Positions 36,579-48,035 of a stretch of DNA of 64,000 nucleotides are shown in pieces. The number at the start of each line of letters is the position of its first letter. The first letter of the stretch is position 1. The stretch comes from Burkholderiaceae bacterium (GTDB taxonomy: Bacteria; Pseudomonadota; Gammaproteobacteria; Burkholderiales; Burkholderiaceae_E). The stretch is from the NCBI GenBank assembly GCA_023954135.1, contig JAMLIN010000003.1:62001-126000 (forward strand), written 5' to 3'. A program made the translations under genes and the position numbers. Under the pieces are notes generated by a model. That model did no database searches, was not told where the DNA came from, and worked only from the letters and a program-made list of their open reading frames with translations.

Positions 36579-37592
36579 ATGCCAGACACCGACACCGCTG
36601 ATCCCGCCCGCCATGTCCTCGTCACCGGGGCCGCCGGCTTCATCGGCATGCATGCCTGCATCGCCCTGCTAGAACGCGGCTGGCGCGTTCATGGCGTCGA
36701 CAACCTGAACGCCTACTATCCGGTCAGGCTCAAGGAAGATCGCCTCGCATGGCTGCGCCGACACCCCGCGGCCGGGCGCTTCGAGTTTACCCGGCTCGAC
36801 ATCGCCGACGCCGGGGCGGTTGCCGCGGTGTGCGGACAGGCGGCCTTCACCCACATCCTGCATCTCGCGGCGCAGGCGGGTGTGCGGCACTCGATCGACC
36901 ACCCGCTCGACTATGCCCATTCGAACCTCGTGGGCACCAGCGTCATCCTCGAGGCGGCGCGGGCTGCCCGGATACGGCACCTGGTCTACGCGAGCAGCTC
37001 CAGCGTCTACGGGGGAAATACCCGCCTGCCGTTCTCGGAAGAGGACCGGGTCGACCGCCCGGTCAGCTTTTATGCGGCCACCAAGCGCGCCAACGAGGCG
37101 ATGGCGTACAGCTATGCGCATCTCTACGGGATTCCCTGCACCGGACTGCGCTTCTTCACCGTCTACGGCCCCTGGGGGCGCCCGGACATGGCGGCGTGGC
37201 TGTTCACCGACGCGATCCTCGCCGGAAGGTCGATCCGGGTCTTCGAGCAGGGCCGGCTGCGGCGCGACTTCACTTACATCGACGATATCGTCGAGGGGAT
37301 CTGCCGGGTCATGGAGCGCCCTGCCCCGGCCGACGATGCCGGCGCACCCCACGCCCTCTTCAATATCGGCAACCACTCGCCCAACACGGTCAACGAGCTG
37401 ATCGCGATCATCGAGGCCGCCACCGGCCAGCGTGCCCGGCGCGAGGAGCTCCCGATGCAGCCTGGCGATGTCGAGGCGACCTTCGCCGACGTGGCCCGCC
37501 TGAGCGCGGCCACCGGTTTCGAGCCCGCCACCTCGCTCGAGTCCGGCATGCGGCGCTTCGTCGACTGGTTCCGGGCGTACCACGGACGCTGA
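36579..37592 (+). CDS. UDP-glucuronate 4-epimerase-like NAD-dependent epimerase
   Basis: A 337-residue extended [41 protein letters not shown], catalytic SSSSVYGG with [24 protein letters not shown] and [13 protein letters not shown]. AQAGVRxS and [12 protein letters not shown] are the hallmark of UDP-GlcA 4-epimerases (CapI/UgaE group), yielding UDP-galacturonate. The ATG at 36579 is chosen from homologous length. It is divergent from ugd, giving a two-step route to UDP-GalA. Confidence 0.9.
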   Translation: MPDTDTADPARHVLVTGAAGFIGMHACIALLERGWRVHGVDNLNAYYPVRLKEDRLAWLRRHPAAGRFEFTRLDIADAGAVAAVCGQAAFTHILHLAAQAGVRHSIDHPLDYAHSNLVGTSVILEAARAARIRHLVYASSSSVYGGNTRLPFSEEDRVDRPVSFYAATKRANEAMAYSYAHLYGIPCTGLRFFTVYGPWGRPDMAAWLFTDAILAGRSIRVFEQGRLRRDFTYIDDIVEGICRVMERPAPADDAGAPHALFNIGNHSPNTVNELIAIIEAATGQRARREELPMQPGDVEATFADVARLSAATGFEPATSLESGMRRFVDWFRAYHGR

Positions 37593-37685
37593 GGCACCGG
37601 CCGCAGGGCCGACCCGACCGGACGCGGGCCGGACCGGCTCATGCGACAATTCGCCCCGACGAACACACGCGCGGAGACGTCAACG

Positions 37686-38486
37686 ATGGGATTTCTCGCC
37701 GGCAAACGGATCCTGATCCTCGGCCTGCTGTCGAACCGGTCGATCGCCTATGGCATCGCCCGGGCCTGCCATGCCCAGGGGGCGGAGCTCGCCTTCACCT
37801 ACCAGAACGACCGGTTCAAGGACCGGATCACCGACATGGCCGCCGAGTTCGGCTCATCCCTGGTGTTTCCCTGCGACGTCGCCGAGGATGCGCAGATCGA
37901 TGCCCTGTTCACCGAACTCGGCCGCCACTGGGACGGGCTCGACGGCCTGGTCCATGCGGTGGCCTTCGCCCCCCGCGAGGCGATCGCCGGCGACTTCCTC
38001 GACGGCGCGAGCCGCGAGGCCTTCCGCGTGGCGCACGACATCTCCGCCTACAGCTTCGTCGGCCTGGCCAAGGCGGCACGGCCGATGATGGAAGGACGCA
38101 ATGCGGCACTGCTGACACTGAGCTACCTGGGCGCCGTCCGGGTCATGCCCAACTACAACACGATGGGCCTGGCCAAGGCGAGCCTCGAGGCTGCGGTGCG
38201 CTTCATGGCCGAGAGCCTCGGCCCGAGGGGAATCCGGGTCAACGCGATCTCGGCCGGCCCGATCCGTACCCTGGCCGCCAGCGGCGTCAAGAATTTCTCG
38301 CGCATGCTCGACTTCAATGCGGCGAACTCGCCGCTGCGGCGCAACGTCACCATTGACGACGTCGGCAATGCGGCCGCGTTCCTGCTCTCCGATCTCGCCG
38401 CCGGCATCACCGGCGGCATCACCTATGTGGACGGCGGCTTCCACCAGGTCGCGGGCGGCATGGCTGGCCTCCTCGACGAATCCTGA
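37686..38486 (+). CDS. fabI: Enoyl-[acyl-carrier-protein] reductase FabI
   Basis: A 266-residue FabI, the last step of each fatty acid elongation cycle. [25 protein letters not shown] (NAD-binding SxxIAxG form), [10 protein letters not shown], the catalytic Tyr-x6-Lys in [33 protein letters not shown] and [11 protein letters not shown]. Complete and of normal length. Stands as a single gene before selD. Confidence 0.96.
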   Translation: MGFLAGKRILILGLLSNRSIAYGIARACHAQGAELAFTYQNDRFKDRITDMAAEFGSSLVFPCDVAEDAQIDALFTELGRHWDGLDGLVHAVAFAPREAIAGDFLDGASREAFRVAHDISAYSFVGLAKAARPMMEGRNAALLTLSYLGAVRVMPNYNTMGLAKASLEAAVRFMAESLGPRGIRVNAISAGPIRTLAASGVKNFSRMLDFNAANSPLRRNVTIDDVGNAAAFLLSDLAAGITGGITYVDGGFHQVAGGMAGLLDES

Positions 38487-38520
38487 AGCCGCGAGGCGGA
38501 AGCTCCACGCCGCGAACACC

Positions 38521-39609
38521 ATGACAACTGCCTCTTCTGGCGGGGCCACGGCAAGCGCCGCTTCGGCTGCCGGCGAGATCCGCCTGACCTCCTTCTCGCA
38601 CGGCGGCGGCTGCGGCTGCAAGATCGCGCCCGGGGTCCTGGCGGACATCCTGAAACAGTCCGGCTCCCTGCCGGTGCCGCCCGAACTGCTGGTCGGCATC
38701 GAGACCTCCGACGATGCCGCGGTCTATCGGATCAACGAGACTCAGGCGCTGGTCGCGACGACCGACTTCTTCATGCCGATCGTCGACGATCCCTTCGACT
38801 TCGGGCGCATCGCCGCCACCAACGCGATTTCGGACGTCTATGCGATGGGCGCGAGGCCGATCCTCGCGCTGGCATTGGTCGCGATGCCGATCGACCGGCT
38901 GCCGACGGAAACCATCCGGCGGATCCTGGAAGGCGGGCAGTCGGTCTGTGCCGCGGCCGGCATCCCGATCGCCGGTGGCCACACGATCGACTCGGTCGAG
39001 CCGATCTACGGCCTGGTCGCGATCGGCCTGGTCGACCCACGCCGGCTCAAGCGCAATTCCGGCGCCCGGCCGGGTGATCGCCTCGTGCTCGGCAAGCCGC
39101 TGGGCGTGGGCATCCTGTCGGCGGCCCTCAAGAAGGAAAAGCTGTCGAAGACCGGCTACCAGGCGATGATCGACAGCACCACCCGGCCGAACACCGCCGG
39201 AATCGCCCTCGCGGAAATCGAGGGTGTTCACGCCATGACCGACGTCACCGGCTTCGGCCTGCTCGGCCATGCGCTGGAGATCCTGCGCGGATCCGGCGTA
39301 GGCGGCACCATCCACCATGCCGACCTGCCGCTGCTCGACGGCGTGATGGATCTTGCGGGCGCCGGCTGCATAACCGGCGCCTCGGGGCGCAACTGGGCCG
39401 GCTACGGAGCCGAGGTCGATTTCGGCCCCGGGATCGATGCGACCCGCCAGGCGCTGCTGACCGATCCGCAGACCTCCGGGGGGCTGCTGGTCGCCTGCGC
39501 GCCCGGATCGGTGGACACGGTGCTCGATGCGTTCCGACGCGACGGCTTCATGCAGGCGGCCGAGATCGGCGAACTCCACGCCGGCCCCGCCCGGCTGCGC
39601 GTCGTCTAG
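38521..39609 (+). CDS. selD: Selenide, water dikinase SelD
   Basis: A 362-residue enzyme making selenophosphate from selenide and ATP. The active-site segment SHGGGCGCKIAPG has Cys (TGC) at 31 and 33 and Lys34, so it is a Cys-form and not a selenoprotein. Other motifs: DDAAVYRI, TTDFFMPIVDDPFDFGRIAATNAISDVYAMG and DPQTSGGLL. The ATG at 38521 is chosen by length. It implies selenium use (selenocysteine or selenouridine tRNA), but no selA, selB or mnmH is in the window. Confidence 0.95.
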   Translation: MTTASSGGATASAASAAGEIRLTSFSHGGGCGCKIAPGVLADILKQSGSLPVPPELLVGIETSDDAAVYRINETQALVATTDFFMPIVDDPFDFGRIAATNAISDVYAMGARPILALALVAMPIDRLPTETIRRILEGGQSVCAAAGIPIAGGHTIDSVEPIYGLVAIGLVDPRRLKRNSGARPGDRLVLGKPLGVGILSAALKKEKLSKTGYQAMIDSTTRPNTAGIALAEIEGVHAMTDVTGFGLLGHALEILRGSGVGGTIHHADLPLLDGVMDLAGAGCITGASGRNWAGYGAEVDFGPGIDATRQALLTDPQTSGGLLVACAPGSVDTVLDAFRRDGFMQAAEIGELHAGPARLRVV

Positions 39610-39662
39610 ACGGTGGGCCCGACAGCCAGCGAGACTCCAGGTCGCCCCATGAGGTGTGCACG

Positions 39663-40868
39663 ATGAATCCGTATTCCCTGTCGCGCAGGGCGATCGCCCT
39701 GCGCAGCTCCGCGATTCGCGAGATCCTCAAGATCACGGCGCAGCCCGATGTGATCTCCTTCGCCGGTGGCCTGCCTTCGCCCGAGACCTTCCCGATCGAG
39801 CATCTGCGCAACGCGGCCGAGCGGGTCTGGCAGCATCAGGCGCGGACCGCGCTGCAGTACGGCCCCACCGAAGGCCATGCCCCCCTGCGCGAGTGGATCG
39901 CCGAACGGCTGCGTGCCCAGGGCTCGACGCAGGTGCGCGCCGAGCAGGTGCTGATCACGACCGGATCGCAACAGGGCCTGGACCTGCTCACCAAGGTGCT
40001 GGTCGACGAAGGCAGCAAGCTGCTGGTCGAAACCCCCAGCTACCTGGGTGCCCTGCAGGCCTTCGCGATGGGCGAGCCGCGATTCCATTCGATGCCCTCG
40101 GACGACGAAGGCATCATGGTCGACGCGATGGACGACGCGATGCTGGAAGGGGCGAGACTGCTGTACTGCCTGCCGAACTTCCAGAATCCGACGGGCCGGC
40201 GACTGCCCCTGGCCCGTCGCGAGGCCCTGGTGGCGAGGGCCGGGCAGGCGGGTGTCCCGATCGTCGAGGACGATCCCTACGGCGAGCTCGACTACGGCGG
40301 TCAGCGCCTGCCCAGCCTGCATTCGATGAACCCGGAAGGGGTCGTCTACCTCGGCTCCTTCTCCAAGCTGCTGACGCCCGGCTTCCGGCTCGGCTACATG
40401 GTGGCTCCGCCGGTCATCTTCGAGAAATGCGTGCAGGCCAAGCAGGCGGCGGACCTGCACACCCCCTCGTTTACCCAGCATGTGGTGTTCGAGGCGGTCA
40501 GGGACGGATTCCTCGACCGGCATATCCCGACCATCCGTGCCCTCTATGGCCGCCAGTGCGAGTACATGCTGGAGGCGCTCGAGCGCCACATGCCGGCCGA
40601 GGCAAGCTGGAGCCGCCCCGAAGGCGGCATGTTCATCTGGGTAAGCCTGCCGCCGTCGATCGACACCGAACGGCTGCTGGAGCAGGCCATCGACCACAAG
40701 GTGGCGTTCGTGCCGGGGGCACCCTTCTTCTGCGAAGCGCCACAGCGCAATACCCTGCGCCTGTCGTTCGTGACGGTCGCGAAGGAGAACATCGAGCGGG
40801 GCGTGGCGCTATTGGGCAGCCTGATCCGCGATGCGCTGGCGGCGCAGCCCCAGGCTCGTCGGGCCTGA
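39663..40868 (+). CDS. PLP-dependent class I aminotransferase (LysN/2-aminoadipate-type, MocR-like fold)
   Basis: A 401-residue fold-type I aminotransferase without a DNA-binding domain. ISFAGGLPSPETFPIEHLR, ALQYGPTEGHAPLREWIAERL, ITTGSQQGLDLL, LPNFQNPTGRRL, the PLP Lys in YLGSFSKLLTPGFRLGYM and the C-terminal RLSFVTVAKENIERGV. Members transaminate 2-aminoadipate, aromatic or branched-chain amino acids. Its substrate is not determined by context (selD before, egtD convergent after). Confidence 0.9.
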   Translation: MNPYSLSRRAIALRSSAIREILKITAQPDVISFAGGLPSPETFPIEHLRNAAERVWQHQARTALQYGPTEGHAPLREWIAERLRAQGSTQVRAEQVLITTGSQQGLDLLTKVLVDEGSKLLVETPSYLGALQAFAMGEPRFHSMPSDDEGIMVDAMDDAMLEGARLLYCLPNFQNPTGRRLPLARREALVARAGQAGVPIVEDDPYGELDYGGQRLPSLHSMNPEGVVYLGSFSKLLTPGFRLGYMVAPPVIFEKCVQAKQAADLHTPSFTQHVVFEAVRDGFLDRHIPTIRALYGRQCEYMLEALERHMPAEASWSRPEGGMFIWVSLPPSIDTERLLEQAIDHKVAFVPGAPFFCEAPQRNTLRLSFVTVAKENIERGVALLGSLIRDALAAQPQARRA

Positions 40869-40892
40869 TCGCCAGGCCCTCCCGGCTTTCGA

Positions 40893-41864
40893 TCAGACCG
40901 CGTCGGCGAGAAAGACCGCGAACCAGCGGTTCTCGTCGAACCAGCGTTCCGACACCCGCCATCCGGCTTGCGCGAGATGCCCGGCGAAACGCCCCGGCGT
41001 GTACTTGTAGGAATTCTCGGTATGGATGCGCTCGCCGTCCGCGAAGCGGCGATGAGCGCCGGGCCACGTCACCGACTGCTCGCCGCAGGACTCGAGGTGC
41101 ATCTCGATGCGCGAGAGTTCCTCGTTGAACAGCGCCACATGTCGCCAGCGCAAGAGGTCGAAGTCGGTACCGGCGATACGGTTGAGATGATTGAGCACGT
41201 TGCGGTTGAAGGCGGCCGTGACGCCGAGGCGATCGTCATAGGCAGCCTCGAGCACGTCGCGATCCTTGACCAGGTCGACGCCGATCAGCAACCTGCCGTC
41301 GTCGCCCGCATTCGCGCGAGCCCGGCGCAGGAAGGCGACCGCCAGCTCGGGCGTGAAATTGCCGATGCTCGAGCCGGGATAGAACAGCAGCCGGCGACCG
41401 GGCGCATCGTCGCCGTCCAGCGTCCAGTCGCGGGCCAGATCACGGCCGAGCGCGGTCATGACGACGTCGGGATGACGGGGGCCGATCGCGGCGACCGCAT
41501 CGCGCACGAAGCCGATCGAGATGTCGATCGCCACGTAACGCGAGCAATCGAGAAGTGGCAGGATCGCGTCGGCCTTGCGACAGTCCCCGGCACCGAGATC
41601 GACCAGGGTGCTGCCGGGTCCGATGCGCTCGCGGGTGGCTTCGGCCGCCACCGGCAGGATCCCGGCCTCGGTGCGGGTCGGATAGTACTCGGGCGTCTCG
41701 CAGATCGCGGCGAAGAGCGCCGAACCGAGGCGATCGTAGAAATACTTCGGTGCGATGCTGGCGCGCCGTGCGCTCAGCCTGCACACGATCTCCCGGACCT
41801 CGTCGTCCGCGGCGGCCGCCGCGACGATCTCTCCCGTGTCGTTGTCGTTCATGACATCCTTCAT
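40893..41864 (-). CDS. egtD: L-histidine N-alpha-methyltransferase EgtD
   Basis: A 323-residue SAM-dependent methyltransferase forming hercynine, the first step of ergothioneine synthesis. SIAPKYFYDRLGSALFAAICETPEYYPTRTEAGIL is the family opening; LVDLGAGDCRKADAILPLL the SAM site; FYPGSSIGNFTPELAVAFLRRA and IHTENSYKYTPGRFAGHLAQAGW the conserved later parts. ATG at 41864, with an ATG at 41852 as alternative. EgtB, usually adjacent, is not in the window. Confidence 0.92.
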   Translation of the reverse strand: MKDVMNDNDTGEIVAAAAADDEVREIVCRLSARRASIAPKYFYDRLGSALFAAICETPEYYPTRTEAGILPVAAEATRERIGPGSTLVDLGAGDCRKADAILPLLDCSRYVAIDISIGFVRDAVAAIGPRHPDVVMTALGRDLARDWTLDGDDAPGRRLLFYPGSSIGNFTPELAVAFLRRARANAGDDGRLLIGVDLVKDRDVLEAAYDDRLGVTAAFNRNVLNHLNRIAGTDFDLLRWRHVALFNEELSRIEMHLESCGEQSVTWPGAHRRFADGERIHTENSYKYTPGRFAGHLAQAGWRVSERWFDENRWFAVFLADAV

Positions 41865-41978
41865 CCGCCTGCGGCGCCCCTGCCCCGGGGGCACGGGCGC
41901 CTGCCGTTCCCTCCCGTATAACATAGGTCGCATCTCCGACAACCTGCCGGGGTCGCGATCCGGACCCTCGTCTCCTCG

Positions 41979-42727
<749 letters not shown>

Positions 42728-42731
<4 letters not shown>

Positions 42732-45268
42732 GCATCGGCCGCGCACGCCTGCTCCTGATGCTCTGGGCGGCGCATGCGCTACAGCGGCCCGGGCGGCTGC
42801 TGATGTCGGTCGGCGTGATCGCGATCGGGGTTGCGCTCGGGCTCGGCGTGAATCTCGTCAACCACTCGGCGCTCGCCGAATTCCAGGCATCGCTCGCGCG
42901 CATCAACGGCGAGGCGGACCTGAGCATTCGAGCTCGCATCGGCACCCTCGACGACCGGCTCTACGAACGCATCGCCCGGGATCCGGCGATCGCCGCGGCA
43001 AGCCCGGTGATCGCATTCGAGGCCGAAGTGCTCGACCCGCCCCGCAACGACGGGCCGCCTCCCCGCCTGGAAGTGCTCGGGATCGATCCGCTGCGGGCAG
43101 GTGCAATCACTCCCGCGCTGGTTCCGAGCGCCGACACGCCGATCGCCCTCTTCGATACCGATGCGGTGTTCCTGTCCCCGGCTGCCGCGCGGATGCTCGG
43201 GGTCGCCGCCGGCGATACTGTGGTCCTGAAGGCAGGAATCCATGAACAGCGCCTCGTGCTTGTCGGCGAGCTGCCCGGCATCGGTGGCGGCCAGCAACTG
43301 GCGGTGATCGACATCGCCACCGCCCAGTGGCGATTCGGCTGGTCCGGCGCGATCGAGCGCATCGACCTGCGCCTGGCGGACGACACCGATCCGGCGGCGC
43401 TGCAGGTACGCTGGCGCGATGCGATTCCCGCGGCCACGTGGTCCACGCCCGATCTCGCGAGCAGCCGCATGTCCAACCTGTCACGCGCCTACCGGGTCAA
43501 TCTGACGATGCTGGCCCTGGTTGCGCTCCTGACCGGGCTCTTCCTCGTCCATGCCAACCTCGCACTCGCAACCCGTCGCCAATGGCCCGAATTCGCCCTG
43601 CTCGCAACGCTCGGCGCATCGCGCCGATTGATCGCGACGGCGGTGCTCGGCCAGGGGCTTGCAGCAGGCATCGGCGGCGCGCTCCTTGGCTGCGCGCTGG
43701 GGGTCGCGCTCGCCCGCCTTGCCCTGGCGACCATCGGCGGCGACCTGGGCGCCGGCCTGCTGCGTGCCGCCGAGGTCCCTATCGCGATCGACGCCCCCAT
43801 GGTCGCCGTCTTCGCCACGCTCGGCATCGCCGTCGGCATCGCCGGCAGCGCGGCGCCCGCCCTGCGGGCCCGCGAGATCGCCCCGGCCCGGGCCTTGCGA
43901 GGGCTCCCCGACACCCATGCGCGGGGCCGCCGCGCCGATATCGTGGCCCTGGCAGCCTTCCTCGCCGGCGCGGCGGCGCTCGCCCTGCCCCCGATCGCCG
44001 AGCTGCCGCTGGGCGCCTACGCCGCGATCGGGCTCTGGCTGCTGGCGGTCGTTTCCCGGGCCGGCTCGCTGGTCGCGATCGGCACAGCGGCAATCGCACG
44101 CGACCGCCGGCTCGGCTGGTGCCTGCCGCCGCTCTGGCTCGGCCTGGCGCGCCTGCGCGAGCGGCCCGGCGATTCGACCGCCGCCCTGTCGGGCGTCGTG
44201 GCCAGCGTTGCGCTGGCAGTGGCAATGGCAACCATGGTGCACAGCTTCCGGGATTCGGTCGTCCAGTGGCTCGACGTCGTGCTGCCCGCCGACGTCTACG
44301 CGCGGGCATCCGTCACCGGCTCAGCCGGCGGCATCGATCCCGCGCTCGGGGACGCGATCGCGGCAGTCGACGGCGTGGCATCGCTCGCCTGGATGCGGGT
44401 GCTTCCGATCGAGATGGACGCCCGGCGACCGCCGGCGACCCTGCTCGCGCGCGAGATCGACGGCGACGCTCCGCAGCGCAGCCTGCCCCTGACCGGCCGG
44501 CTCGCCGAGGTACCGGAGAACTGCACAGCGGTCTTCGGAAGCGAAGCCATGGCGGATCTCTACGGTTGGGCGCCCGGATTGCGAGTCGAACTGCCCATCG
44601 GCCCGCCCGGTCACTGCTTCAGCGTCGGCGGCATCTGGCGCGACTATGCCCGCCAGCATGGCGCGATCGCGATCGATCGCACCGCCTGGCGCAGGCTCAG
44701 CGGTGATGACACAGTCAGCGATCTGTCGATCCGGCTCGCACCGGGCGCCGATACCGGCGCCGTGATCGCCCGCCTGCGAGCCCTGGACCCCCGTCTCGCG
44801 GGACTGCAGTGGCGAGACGCCGACGAGATCCGGGCGGTCTCGCTCGCGATCTTCGATCGCAGCTTCGCCGCGACCTACGCGCTCGAGGCCGTCGCGATCC
44901 TGCTCGGCATCCTTGGCGTCGCCGCCGGCTATGCCGCGGAAGCCCTCGCGCGCCAGCGCGAATTCGGCGTGCTGCAGCACCTCGGCATGGCGCGCCGGCG
45001 CATCGCCGGCATGCTCGCCGCGGAGGCCGGATCGATGGTGGCGATCGGCTGCCTGATCGGCTTCGTGCTCGGCGCCGCGATCGCGTTCATCCTCGTCTTC
45101 CAGGTCAACCCGGTCTCGTTCCACTGGCGCATGGACATCACCTGGCCCTTCGGCCTGCTGACGGCCGGCGGGCTCGCCCTGGTCGGGATCGCCGCCGCCA
45201 CCGCTGCGACGGTGGCCCGGCACGCGATGCGCCGCTCGCCGGCCACCGCGGTACGGGCCGACTGGTGA
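42728..45268 (+). CDS. ABC transporter permease with two FtsX domains
   Basis: An 846-residue membrane protein. One membrane segment near the N-terminus (GRLLMSVGVIAIGVALGLGVNLV) is followed by a periplasmic MacB-PCD-like domain, three helices (about 260-400), two central hydrophobic segments, a second periplasmic domain (about 500-700) and three C-terminal helices (LEAVAILLGILGVAAGYAAE; MVAIGCLIGFVLGAAIAFILVF; GLLTAGGLALVGIAAATAA). This duplicated FtsX arrangement accompanies LolD-like ATPases and lipocalin partners (AttEFGH-like). The cargo is unknown, probably lipidic. Confidence 0.9.
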
Positions 45269-46398
45269 GCCGGATCGAAAGGCATGCGATGCTGCGCCGA
45301 CATCTGATACTGGCCCTTGCCGCGACGGCCGCGGGTTACCCGGCCGGCATCGCTCTGGCGCGAACGCCGGCATACGCGCCGGTCGTACGCGGCCATCGAC
45401 TACGTTTTCCTCGCGACCACGGCATGCATCCGGATTTCCGGATCGAGTGGTGGTACATCACCGGCTGGCTCGAGGTGGCCGGCCGATCACCGGGCGGGAA
45501 CCCGGACGGAGCGACCGCGGCCGGACCCTTCGGCTACCAGATCACCTTCTTCCGGGCCCGCACTCGACACGCTGCAGCCAATCCCAGCCGCTTCGCCCCT
45601 CGTCAGCTTCTGCTCGGCCATGCGGCGATCGCCGATCCCGCCCTCGGGCGTCTGCGCCATGACCAGCAGGCCTGGCGAGTCGGCGAACTGGCCAGCGTCG
45701 CCACCGACGACACCCGCATCCGGCTCCCCGGCTGGACGCTCGGCCGCGATGCCGACGACAGCTACCTGGCCGAGGTCGACGCCGACGGCTTCGGCTACTC
45801 CCTGCGGCTGGCGAACATCGCCCCGCCCGTCCTGCAGGGCGATGACGGCTATTCGCGAAAGGGCCCGCGGCCAGAGCAGGCCAGCTACTACTACTCGCGC
45901 CCGGGCATGCGGGCGACGGGAACGCTGCGGATCGGCAAGCGGGAATACCCGGTCCGCGGCAGCGGCTGGCTGGATCATGAATGGTCGAGCGAGCTCATGC
46001 CCGAGGGAGCCGTCGGCTGGGACTGGGCCGGCATCGGGCTCCACGATGGAGGCAGCCTGCTGGCGTTCCGGCTACGCGATGGCAACGGCCAGGCGGTCCA
46101 CTCCCATGGGCGACTGCGCGCTGCCGACGGCGACCAGATCGATGCGCCGCCCACGTTCGAGCCGATCCGCTTCTGGGAGTCGCCCCGCACCGGAATCCGC
46201 TATCCGGTCGAATGGAATATCAAGATCGACGATAAGTCGTTTCTGCTGACGCCATTATTCGATGATCAGGAACTCGATGCCCGGCGCAGCTCGGGAACGA
46301 TCTACTGGGAAGGCGCCGTCAGCGCGAGCCTCGACGGACGAATCGTCGGCCGGGGCTATCTGGAACTGACCGGCTACGGCGCCGCCCTCGATCTGTAA
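45265..46398 (+). CDS. Lipocalin-like/CrtC-type protein (AttH family)
   Basis: A 377-residue exported protein. Signal peptide (ILALAATAAGYPAGIALA), then the CrtC N-terminal lipocalin-like domain starting FRIEWWYITGWLEV, with GYQITFFRARTR, YYYSRPGMRATGTL, GSGWLDHEWSSELM, WDWAGIGLHDGGSLLAFRLRD, and the final GRIVGRGYLELTGYG. It is related to carotenoid 1,2-hydratase and AttH. GTG at 45265 overlaps the permease stop; ATG at 45289 with AAAGG upstream is the alternative. It is the third gene of an ABC operon and may accept or process the lipid moved by the transporter. Confidence 0.88.
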   Translation: MSRIERHAMLRRHLILALAATAAGYPAGIALARTPAYAPVVRGHRLRFPRDHGMHPDFRIEWWYITGWLEVAGRSPGGNPDGATAAGPFGYQITFFRARTRHAAANPSRFAPRQLLLGHAAIADPALGRLRHDQQAWRVGELASVATDDTRIRLPGWTLGRDADDSYLAEVDADGFGYSLRLANIAPPVLQGDDGYSRKGPRPEQASYYYSRPGMRATGTLRIGKREYPVRGSGWLDHEWSSELMPEGAVGWDWAGIGLHDGGSLLAFRLRDGNGQAVHSHGRLRAADGDQIDAPPTFEPIRFWESPRTGIRYPVEWNIKIDDKSFLLTPLFDDQELDARRSSGTIYWEGAVSASLDGRIVGRGYLELTGYGAALDL

Positions 46399-46464
46399 GG
46401 CCCCGTTCCGTCACTGGTCTTCGTGCCGGCCGAGCGGAAGGCGAGCACCCGGCCCGGGCAGCGC

Positions 46465-46773
46465 TCAGGAACCGCGGAAGCCGAAGCGGGCAAGCAGCCG
46501 GCCGGCTGCCTCGGTGCAGTCGGCGACGACCCGCGCCGGCAGCTTGCGGACCAGGAAGGGCACGCCCATGAGGATGACCGCCGCGTCGTCGGCCCAGCCG
46601 AAGAGCAGCAGGAAGTCCGGAACGATGTCGAAGGGACTGACCACGTAGAGCAGGAGCCCGAGGATCGCGAGCCGCATGCCGCGCGGGGTCTCGGGATGGC
46701 GCAGGGCGTAGAACAGGACCAGGGCTTCGCGGCCGACCGATTTCAGCAGCAGGCGCAGGCGGATGAGCCACAT
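46465..46773 (-). CDS. YkvA-family (DUF1232) small membrane protein
   Basis: A 102-residue protein with the DUF1232 core ALRHPETPRGMRLAILGLLLYVVSPFDIVPDFLLLFGWADDAAV, including the conserved SPFDIVPD. One or two membrane segments. Start at 46773 with AAGGAGG upstream. Function unknown. It precedes, on the same strand, nothing downstream; upstream 38 bp lies the gspF end. Confidence 0.88.
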   Translation of the reverse strand: MWLIRLRLLLKSVGREALVLFYALRHPETPRGMRLAILGLLLYVVSPFDIVPDFLLLFGWADDAAVILMGVPFLVRKLPARVVADCTEAAGRLLARFGFRGS

Positions 46774-46811
46774 GGCGGAACCTCCTTGTCGCCGCCCGTC
46801 CGGATACCGGT

Positions 46812-48020
46812 TCAGGCGACCAGCTGGTTGATCTCGATGATCGGCAGCATCACGGCCAGCACGATCAACAGGACGATGATACCCATGACCAGGATCAGCA
46901 GGGGCTCGAGGATGCTGGTCAAGGCGAGCGCCCGCCTTTCGGTTTCCATCGACAGGGTCGCGGCGGCCCGTTCGAGCATCTCGGACAGGTCGCCGGTCGC
47001 CTCGCCGCTGGCGATCATGTGCACGAGCATGGGCGGGAACTGCTTGCCGGCCGCCAGGGCACGGGCAAGCGGCGCGCCCTCTCGCACCCGGGATATGGCG
47101 TCCTCGACGTTGGATTTCAAGGCATCGTTCGAGAGCGTCCGGGCGCCGGCCTCGAGCGCCCGGATCAGGGGGACGCCGGCGCTCGACAGGATGCCGAGCG
47201 TCGAGGCGAAGCGGGCGGTGTTCATGCCTCGCACCAGACGCCCGATGACCGGAAACTCGAGCAGCCGCCGATGGAAGGCGAGCCGCGCGGTCGGCGAGCG
47301 CAGCGACAGCCGGAACCCGATCACGCCCAGCACCAGGGCGACCAGCATCCAGATACCGTAGTCGCGCACGAAATCCGACAGCGCGATCATGCCGATGGTG
47401 AGTCCCGGCAGCTCCTGCTGGGTCTGCTCGAACACGCCGACCACCTGCGGGACGACGTAGGCGAGCATCGCGATGATCACGGTGACCGCCACCAGGGTCA
47501 CGATCAGGGGATAGGTGAAGGCGAGGATGACCTTCTGCGACAGGTTCGAACGGGCCTCGACGTAGTCGGCGAGCCGACCCATGACGAGGCCGAGGTCGCC
47601 GGAATGCTCCCCGGCAGCGACCAGCGCGCGGTAGACCTCGGGGAAGTCGCGCGGGTACTTCTCCAGCACCTGCGACAGGGTCTGGCCGGCGACGACGTCG
47701 CTGCGGATCGCCGCGAAGCGTTCGCGCACCACTCGGCGCTCGGCCTGCTCGGCCACCGACGCCAGGGCTCGCTCCAGCGGCAGACGGGCGAGCAGCAGGC
47801 TCGCGAGCTGGCGGGTCGCCAGGGTGAGCTCCAGGGTACGCAGCCGCCCGGAGCGCACGGAGCCACCAGCGGTAGCAGCCGCCTGCAGGGTGCTCAGCTC
47901 GAGCGGCGTCAGGCCGCGATCGCGCAACAGGGAGCGGGCATGGCGCGGCGAGTCGGCATCGATGACACCACGCTCGATCCGGCCACCGACATCGGCTGCC
48001 TCGAAACGATAGGCGGGCAT
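46812..48020 (-). CDS. gspF: Type II secretion system inner membrane protein GspF
   Basis: A 402-residue polytopic platform protein with the duplicated T2SSF domain (LASLLLARLPLERALASVAEQ ... FRERFAAI-type first half; MNTARFASTLGILSSAGVPLIRALEAG second half), three membrane segments (VTLVAVTVIIAMLAYVV; GIWMLVALVLGVIGF; PLLILVMGIIVLLIVLAVMLP). It anchors the GspE ATPase and pseudopilus assembly. Last gene of the gsp operon, 15 bp after gspE. Confidence 0.95.
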   Translation of the reverse strand: MPAYRFEAADVGGRIERGVIDADSPRHARSLLRDRGLTPLELSTLQAAATAGGSVRSGRLRTLELTLATRQLASLLLARLPLERALASVAEQAERRVVRERFAAIRSDVVAGQTLSQVLEKYPRDFPEVYRALVAAGEHSGDLGLVMGRLADYVEARSNLSQKVILAFTYPLIVTLVAVTVIIAMLAYVVPQVVGVFEQTQQELPGLTIGMIALSDFVRDYGIWMLVALVLGVIGFRLSLRSPTARLAFHRRLLEFPVIGRLVRGMNTARFASTLGILSSAGVPLIRALEAGARTLSNDALKSNVEDAISRVREGAPLARALAAGKQFPPMLVHMIASGEATGDLSEMLERAAATLSMETERRALALTSILEPLLILVMGIIVLLIVLAVMLPIIEINQLVA

Positions 48021-48035
48021 CGGCAGGGCGGTTCT

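Noticed and set aside
38581..38620. Selenocysteine in SelD
   Set aside because: Both positions of the active-site GCGC are TGC codons; there is no in-frame TGA.
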